Positions 5,600 through 9,963 of a stretch of DNA of 9,963 nucleotides are shown here, piece after piece; positions within the stretch are counted from its first letter, which is position 1, and every line of letters begins with the position of its first letter. The position numbers and the translations under genes are program-made. The notes under the pieces are model-generated. The model saw nothing but the letters and a program-made list of their open reading frames with translations, had not been told where the DNA came from and made no database searches. The stretch is from Chitinophagales bacterium (GTDB lineage Bacteria; Bacteroidota; Bacteroidia; Chitinophagales; UBA2359). The stretch is taken from positions 4,799 to 14,761 of the forward strand of contig JAHDDA010000021.1 of assembly GCA_020629595.1 (NCBI GenBank), read 5' to 3'.

Positions 5600-6772
5600 T
5601 TATTGAGCTAATTTTGCCCAAATTCTAAATTCAGCACTTAAACCTACAAATGGTTTAAAATTAACATCTCCAAAGCTAACATTGCTTCCATCAATATTAC
5701 TTTCACCTACCATTACAACACCACCATTTAAACGTACAAATTTGAACACTTTGTAACCTAAAGCTGCATAAACAGGCTTTTTAATGATTGGACCAGTTTG
5801 TTTCACACCGTTTTCATCTTTGAAATTTTTCAAAAACATACCAACACTTAAATTAGCATTACGGAAAAACTTAGGACCTAAGTTTAAATTCGCTAAAGGA
5901 AATGATACACCTAAATAAGGAGAACGAGCATATTCAAAATCTTTTAATTCACCATCTAAGAAAACGCCACCATAACCTAATTGTAAGCCTACAATAGCTT
6001 TTGCTTTTTCTACTGGGTAATCAACAACTCTGTTTACTGTTCCAGCAATATATGAATCTGCATCAATTACTTGTTCAGCTTCGTTTTTGATAGCCATTTT
6101 CAATTCATCAATTAATTGCTCACCATATTGTTGTTTAGCATCTCTTTTACTTTTGAAATCATCATTGGCAATATTGAAAACTCCTTGACGTAATTTCCCA
6201 CCTTTGATTTGCTCAATTTTCCCATCAATAACACTAGAAAAACCATCAAAATTAAATTCACCTTTCGATACATAGTACTTTGTTGCTTCATCCATAATAG
6301 CATTTAGGTCAGCAACAATTTGATTTGTTTTTTTCTCAACTTTAATGCTTTTCTTGCCTGCAGACATTACACCATCTACATAAGCATCTAAAGAAGCGAA
6401 AACAGATTGCTTCATTTTTAATTTTTCCTCATCAGAAGCAGTTGCAAACTCACGGAAAATAAAGCTGTAATCTGAATTTCTTCTTAAACGGTGATTTACA
6501 GGAATTTGGAATGTTCCAGCTCCTCCAGAAGCGGCTCTTTGCCATGATGCTTTGTAAACAGGACTGTTGAACTTATCATTTTTGTAGATTTCAACTTCAA
6601 CTAAATCAACATCAGCTGAAATACCACCCGTAATAGCAAAATTTTGCTCAGCAGGAAGTGGTTGTCCATTATCAAAATTATTATTTGTAGCATCATATAC
6701 TACAGATTCATATTGTGCATTTAGAATTAGGGTAGCGAAGGTTAATACCAAAGTTAATAAAACTTTTTTCAT
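5600..6772 (-). CDS. Exported protein of unknown family with a barrel-like C-terminal half
   Basis: I do not recognise this 390-residue family. Residues 1-20 (MKKVLLTLVLTFATLILNAQ) are a signal peptide with cleavage after NAQ. Residues 40-108 look like a beta-sandwich: NFAITGGI, VDLVEVEIYKND, GTFQIPVNHRL and SDYSFIFREF alternate hydrophobic residues as in Ig/fibronectin-like folds. Residues 110-255 are mostly helical and charged, with no transmembrane segment. Residues 258-388 return to amphipathic strands rich in Gly and aromatics (AIVGLQLGYGGVFLDGE, SPYLGVSFPL, KPVYAALGYKVFKFVRLNGG, FKPFVGLSAEFRIW), resembling the last strands of an outer-membrane barrel, although the chain ends in AKLAQ and not in an aromatic. 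It is the first gene after the promoter at 6814-6821. No catalytic motif was seen. It could be an outer-membrane-associated partner of the large protein encoded next, by position only. Confidence 0.85.
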   Translation of the reverse strand: MKKVLLTLVLTFATLILNAQYESVVYDATNNNFDNGQPLPAEQNFAITGGISADVDLVEVEIYKNDKFNSPVYKASWQRAASGGAGTFQIPVNHRLRRNSDYSFIFREFATASDEEKLKMKQSVFASLDAYVDGVMSAGKKSIKVEKKTNQIVADLNAIMDEATKYYVSKGEFNFDGFSSVIDGKIEQIKGGKLRQGVFNIANDDFKSKRDAKQQYGEQLIDELKMAIKNEAEQVIDADSYIAGTVNRVVDYPVEKAKAIVGLQLGYGGVFLDGELKDFEYARSPYLGVSFPLANLNLGPKFFRNANLSVGMFLKNFKDENGVKQTGPIIKKPVYAALGYKVFKFVRLNGGVVMVGESNIDGSNVSFGDVNFKPFVGLSAEFRIWAKLAQ

Positions 6773-6813
6773 TGGAAGGTAATTGAAATTTTTAAATGTT
6801 AAATTTTAAACTG

Positions 6814-6821
6814 CAAATCTA
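6814..6821 (-). promoter_or_regulatory. -7 box (TAGATTTG) for the four-gene minus-strand cluster
   Basis: The minus strand reads TAGATTTG, a full match to the Bacteroidota -7 consensus TAnnTTTG. It ends 41 bases before the ATG at 6772, giving a leader of about 35 nt. No TTG is present 17-23 bases upstream, so the -33 element is weak or absent. It is the only good promoter-like site immediately upstream of the cluster. Confidence 0.6.
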
Positions 6822-7019
6822 AATCTATAAAAGTTATTATTGTTTTACTTTTATGTTAAGAATTAAATTGCTATCGTTTATGACTTATTTCGTTTTTAAA
6901 GTCACTATGTTAAAGCGTTAAAATATATTGATATTCAGTTAATTGATTTTAGTCAAGTGAATTTATTAATTATAAATTGAACGAATAGAATTAATTAAAT
7001 GTTAATCAAGTAATTGAGA

Positions 7020-7050
7020 TTGAAGTGATAGCTCTATTACAATATATTTG
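7020..7050 (+). promoter_or_regulatory. Bacteroidota-type promoter (TTG-N20-TATATTTG) for the DUF4175-type gene
   Basis: TTG at 7020-7022 and TATATTTG at 7043-7050 are separated by 20 bases, inside the usual 17-23 range between the -33 and -7 boxes of flavobacterial sigma-A promoters. Transcription would start near 7056, giving a leader of about 60 nt before the ATG at 7118. Both halves are present, which makes this the best promoter in the window. Confidence 0.7.
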
Positions 7051-7117
7051 CTAGGTTTTGGCATACAAATTATAGTATTGTTAAAACTACCTAAATTGTT
7101 TTCAACCGAATAAAGAA

Positions 7118-9963
7118 ATGAATAATTACAATTTATTAATAAATAAGTTAGATAAGTTTATACGTAAGTTTTACATTAATAAATTATTGAAAGGCTTATT
7201 ATATTTTTTAGGTGTTGTATTAGCAACATTTTTGGCTTTCAATCTTTTAGAGTATTTCTTTGAGTTTTCGAAAAATATAAGAAAGGTCTTATACTTTAGT
7301 TTTATTGGTGTTTCTTTAGCTTCATTGGTTTTTTGGGTTTTAGTTCCTTTATTTCAATTTTTGAAATTAGGGAAAACAATAAGCCACGAACAAGCTGCCC
7401 AAATCATAGGAGAACATTTTTCTAATGTTAAAGATAAACTGCTTAATATTTTACAACTTAGAGAGCAAGCTAAGTCATCTTCAGATTCTAGTTTAATTGA
7501 AGCCAGTATTGATCAAAAAATTGATGGTATTAAATTAGTCCCATTTACAAATGCCATTGATTTATCAAATAATAAACAATACGTAAAATATGCGGCTATT
7601 CCATTGTTGCTGTTAATTGGAGTTATAATAGGAGCACCAAATTTAATTCCTTCAAGTACAGAACGTATAATTCAAAATAATAAAGAATTTATAAAGGAAG
7701 CTCCTTTTAAGTTTACCATTGAGAACGAAAATTTAGAAACAGTTCAGTTCAATGATTTTAAATTGAAAATAAGCGTTGATGGAGAACAATTACCTGCCGA
7801 GGCATTTGTTCATATAAATAACTTTCCCTACAAACTTACAAAAGTTGATAAAAATAACTTTACCTACACTTTTAAACGAGTGCAAAAAGATCTTGACTTT
7901 TTTGTAGAAGCTAATGGATTTCCTTCAGAAACAGAAACACTTAAAATAATTCCAAAACCTATAATTTTAAGTTTTGCTGCAAAAATTGATTACCCGAATT
8001 ATTTAGGTAGAAAAGATGAAGTTTTGAATAATACAGGAGATTTGAATATTCCAGCAGGAACAAAAGTTTTATGGGATTTTACTGCCGAAAATACGGATAA
8101 AATTCAGATGAAGTTTTCTAAAGCAGATTCTTTGGAAAATACAAACAGAAAAGGAGAAGAGTTTTTCAATTTTTCTAAAAGATTTTTTAATTCAGATGAT
8201 TACAAAATTTATGTTTCAAACGAAAAATTAGATAAGGCTGATTCAATTGCTTACACAATTTCGGTAACACCAGATGCTTTCCCTTCTATTTCAGTTCAAG
8301 AAATTAAAGATACTTCTGATGTTAAATCATTATATTTTACAGGCGATGCACAAGATGATTATGGATTAACTAACTTATTTTTCCATTACACAATTAAGCC
8401 AGAAAAAGGAACACAACGTTCTCAAAAAGTTCCAGTAAGCCAAAGTATTGGAAAAGTAGCACACAGATATATTCACAATTGGGATTTAAATGATTTAGAA
8501 TTAAACCCAGGCGATGAATTGAGTTATTATTTTGAAGTTTGGGATAATGACGGTGTTAATGGTTCTAAAAATGCACGAACACAGACTTTAAATTATAGAT
8601 TAAAAACAATTGCCGAATTAGAAGCTAATGCCGAGCAAACTGATGAAGCTATTAAAAGCGATATGAAAGAGAGCTTGAAAGAAGCTGAAAAACTAAAAGA
8701 TAAAATTAAAGACATAAAAGAGGATCTTACCCAAAAGAAAGAAATGGATTGGGATGATAAGAAAAAGGTTGAGAAGATGATTGAACAACAAAAAAATCTT
8801 CAAGAACAAATAGAACAATTACAAGAAGAGTTTAAAGAAAACAACGACTTTAAAGAAGAATTCAAACAAGAGTCGGAAAATATACAAGAGAAAAAAGAAC
8901 AGCTTGAGGAATTGATGGAAGAAATGATGAGTGATGAAATGAAAGAATTGCTCGAAAAAATGGAGGAAATGTTGGAAGAAATGTCTAACGAAGAAATGAT
9001 GGAAAAGCTGGAAGATATGGAAATGAGTACCGAACAATTAGAAAGAGAATTGGAACGTATGATGGAGCTTTTGAAGCAAATGGAAATGGAGCAAAAAATG
9101 GAAGAAACCATTGATAAATTGCGTGAAATGGCTGAAGAGCAAGAAGATTTAGCTGAAGAAACAGAACAAGATAATGATGGTAATTTAGAGGAACAAGAGA
9201 AAAAGCAGGAAGAACTAAATAAAGAATTTGAGGAATTGAAAGAAGACCTTGAAGACTTAGAAGAAATGCAAGAAGAGTTAGGCAAGGACACTGAAGATAT
9301 GGAAAAAAATAAAGAAGATGCCGAAGATGTTCAACAAGATATGGAACAAAGTTCTGATGAATTAGAAAAACAAGATAGCCAGAAAGCTAGTGACAAACAA
9401 AAAGATGCCGCACAGAAAATGCAACAAATGGCAGCTCAAATGCAACAACAAATGAATGAAATGCAACAAGAGCAAGCCGAAGAAGATATAAAAGCCATTC
9501 GTCAGTTACTAGAAAATTTAATTGATATGTCAATGGATCAAGAAACTGTTATGGATGGTTTTGAAGCAACCACAACCAGTAATGCCAACTACACAAGTTT
9601 GGTTCAAGACCAGTATAAATTAAAAGACGATTTTAAGATTATTGAAGACAGTATTGTAGTATTAAGTAAACGAGTGCCACAAATAGAAAGCTTTGTAATA
9701 AAAGAACTTTCGGTAGTTGAGAAAAACTTTGGTGAAAGCATTGAAAACTTGGAAGATAGAAAAGTTGACTTTGCTACGGCTAACCAACAATATGTGATGA
9801 CTAGTGTAAATAACTTAGCATTAATGTTAAGTGAAACTATGCAACAAATGCAACAACAGGCAATGAGCAGTATGCCTGGTAGTGGTTCGTGTAACAAACC
9901 AGGTGGAAAAGGAAGCGGTTTACCTGATATGAGTAAAATGCAAAAACAATTAAATGAGCAATT
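7118..9963 (+). CDS. DUF4175-type membrane protein with very long coiled coil, 5' part (3' end outside window)
   Basis: The frame is open from ATG 7118 to the window end (948 codons). An in-frame TAA at 7082-7084, with no other ATG between, fixes the start. Hydrophobic segments at about residues 24-48, 57-82 and 158-177 are likely transmembrane helices. Residues 195-495 are beta-rich, including FTGDAQDDYGLTNLFFHY (407-424) and YYFEVWDNDGVNGSK (470-484), which match my memory of the conserved core of Bacteroidota DUF4175 proteins (about 1,100 residues). Residues 500-790 are a long Glu/Lys/Met/Gln coiled coil. Residues 791-915 are helical, with MQQMQQQAM near 909-916, followed by a Gly/Ser stretch. 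With three membrane spans and a basic N-terminus, the large C-terminal part is probably periplasmic. DUF4175 has no established function; annotations as 'ATPase' are unsupported, as no Walker motif is visible. From memory, ybeY and mnmG often follow this gene in Flavobacterium, which lies beyond the edge here. Confidence 0.88.
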   Translation, partial: MNNYNLLINKLDKFIRKFYINKLLKGLLYFLGVVLATFLAFNLLEYFFEFSKNIRKVLYFSFIGVSLASLVFWVLVPLFQFLKLGKTISHEQAAQIIGEHFSNVKDKLLNILQLREQAKSSSDSSLIEASIDQKIDGIKLVPFTNAIDLSNNKQYVKYAAIPLLLLIGVIIGAPNLIPSSTERIIQNNKEFIKEAPFKFTIENENLETVQFNDFKLKISVDGEQLPAEAFVHINNFPYKLTKVDKNNFTYTFKRVQKDLDFFVEANGFPSETETLKIIPKPIILSFAAKIDYPNYLGRKDEVLNNTGDLNIPAGTKVLWDFTAENTDKIQMKFSKADSLENTNRKGEEFFNFSKRFFNSDDYKIYVSNEKLDKADSIAYTISVTPDAFPSISVQEIKDTSDVKSLYFTGDAQDDYGLTNLFFHYTIKPEKGTQRSQKVPVSQSIGKVAHRYIHNWDLNDLELNPGDELSYYFEVWDNDGVNGSKNARTQTLNYRLKTIAELEANAEQTDEAIKSDMKESLKEAEKLKDKIKDIKEDLTQKKEMDWDDKKKVEKMIEQQKNLQEQIEQLQEEFKENNDFKEEFKQESENIQEKKEQLEELMEEMMSDEMKELLEKMEEMLEEMSNEEMMEKLEDMEMSTEQLERELERMMELLKQMEMEQKMEETIDKLREMAEEQEDLAEETEQDNDGNLEEQEKKQEELNKEFEELKEDLEDLEEMQEELGKDTEDMEKNKEDAEDVQQDMEQSSDELEKQDSQKASDKQKDAAQKMQQMAAQMQQQMNEMQQEQAEEDIKAIRQLLENLIDMSMDQETVMDGFEATTTSNANYTSLVQDQYKLKDDFKIIEDSIVVLSKRVPQIESFVIKELSVVEKNFGESIENLEDRKVDFATANQQYVMTSVNNLALMLSETMQQMQQQAMSSMPGSGSCNKPGGKGSGLPDMSKMQKQLNEQ
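8615..9487 (+). other. Long Glu/Met/Gln-rich coiled-coil region of the DUF4175-type protein
   Basis: Residues 500-790 are almost free of Pro, with only a short Gly/Asp break around 685-689. About 17 methionines occur in residues 600-671 (for example MEEMLEEMSNEEMMEK), and a second Met/Gln stretch lies at 768-783 (MQQMAAQMQQQMNEMQ). If a single helix, it would be several hundred angstroms long; it may fold back on itself at the acidic break. The GAR/GAN codon bias makes long spurious Ser- and Phe-rich frames on the minus strand. Confidence 0.75.

Larger units (their letters stand above)
6773..7117. other. Divergent AT-rich intergenic region (345 nt)
   Basis: No gene is seen here on either strand. 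It separates two divergently transcribed genes and contains a promoter for each: a -7 box at 6814-6821 facing left and a TTG/TATATTTG pair at 7020-7050 facing right. Between them lie about 200 bases (6822-7019) of very AT-rich sequence with no supported element. Confidence 0.75.

Noticed and set aside
5671..5678. TAGCTTTG on the minus strand, a -7 box match that could drive the 953-residue gene
   Set aside because: It lies inside the upstream coding region 163 bases before the ATG, and the nearest upstream TTG is only 13 bases away, so it is probably a chance match.
6960..6978. Inverted repeat AATTTAT-TAATT-ATAAATT in the divergent intergenic region
   Set aside because: Seven AT-only base pairs in sequence this AT-rich are expected by chance; no second copy or link to a promoter element was seen.
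8800..9291. A 163-codon minus-strand frame made largely of Ser, plus a 72-codon Phe/His-rich frame
   Set aside because: Both are complements of the GAA/GAG/AAA/ATG-rich coiled coil of the DUF4175-type gene; the composition is an artefact of that codon use.
9604..9897. A 97-codon minus-strand frame
   Set aside because: It lies antisense within the continuous DUF4175-type reading frame and has no start context or recognisable domain.

Overview
The window looks like the chromosome of a low-GC Bacteroidota, most likely a member of the Flavobacteriales. The evidence is the strongly AT-biased sequence, the lack of convincing Shine-Dalgarno sequences before most starts, three start-proximal matches to the Bacteroidota -7 box TAnnTTTG (one with a well-spaced TTG), several exported beta-barrel proteins with typical MKK... 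signal peptides, and a large DUF4175-type membrane protein. No rRNA, tRNA, CRISPR array, insertion sequence or phage gene was seen.

Layout. Bases 1-539 (minus strand) hold the N-terminal 179 codons of an exported protein of unknown family that runs off the left edge; it has its own -7 box at 570-577. A clear rho-independent terminator (629-668, minus) separates it from a minus-strand cluster of four genes that reads, in transcription order, 6772-5600, 5508-2647, 2625-1486, 1467-691. The products are: a 390-residue exported protein with a barrel-like C-terminus; a 953-residue composite protein (barrel-like N-terminus, long coiled coil, Lys/Glu-rich stretch, cysteine cluster, Thr/Asn/Ser linker, and a C-terminal domain that looks like a decayed OmpA domain); a 379-residue protein without signal peptide built on a 14-residue repeat; and a 258-residue outer-membrane beta-barrel. 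The last three are separated by only 18-21 nt and should be co-transcribed. The first is separated by 91 nt holding an AT-only hairpin but no terminator, so all four may share the promoter at 6814-6821.

A 345-nt AT-rich divergent intergenic region (6773-7117) carries promoters facing both ways. To its right, 7118 to the end encodes the first 948 residues of a DUF4175-type protein: three membrane segments, a long beta-rich presumably periplasmic part, then a very long Glu/Met/Gln-rich coiled coil. It has no stop in the window.

Taken together the window is envelope-centred. A cautious hypothesis is that the four-gene cluster makes an outer-membrane/periplasmic assembly in which the 953-residue protein spans from the outer membrane into the periplasm, with the repeat protein as a cytoplasmic companion. 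No enzyme active site was recognised in any of the genes, and no function can be assigned from sequence alone.
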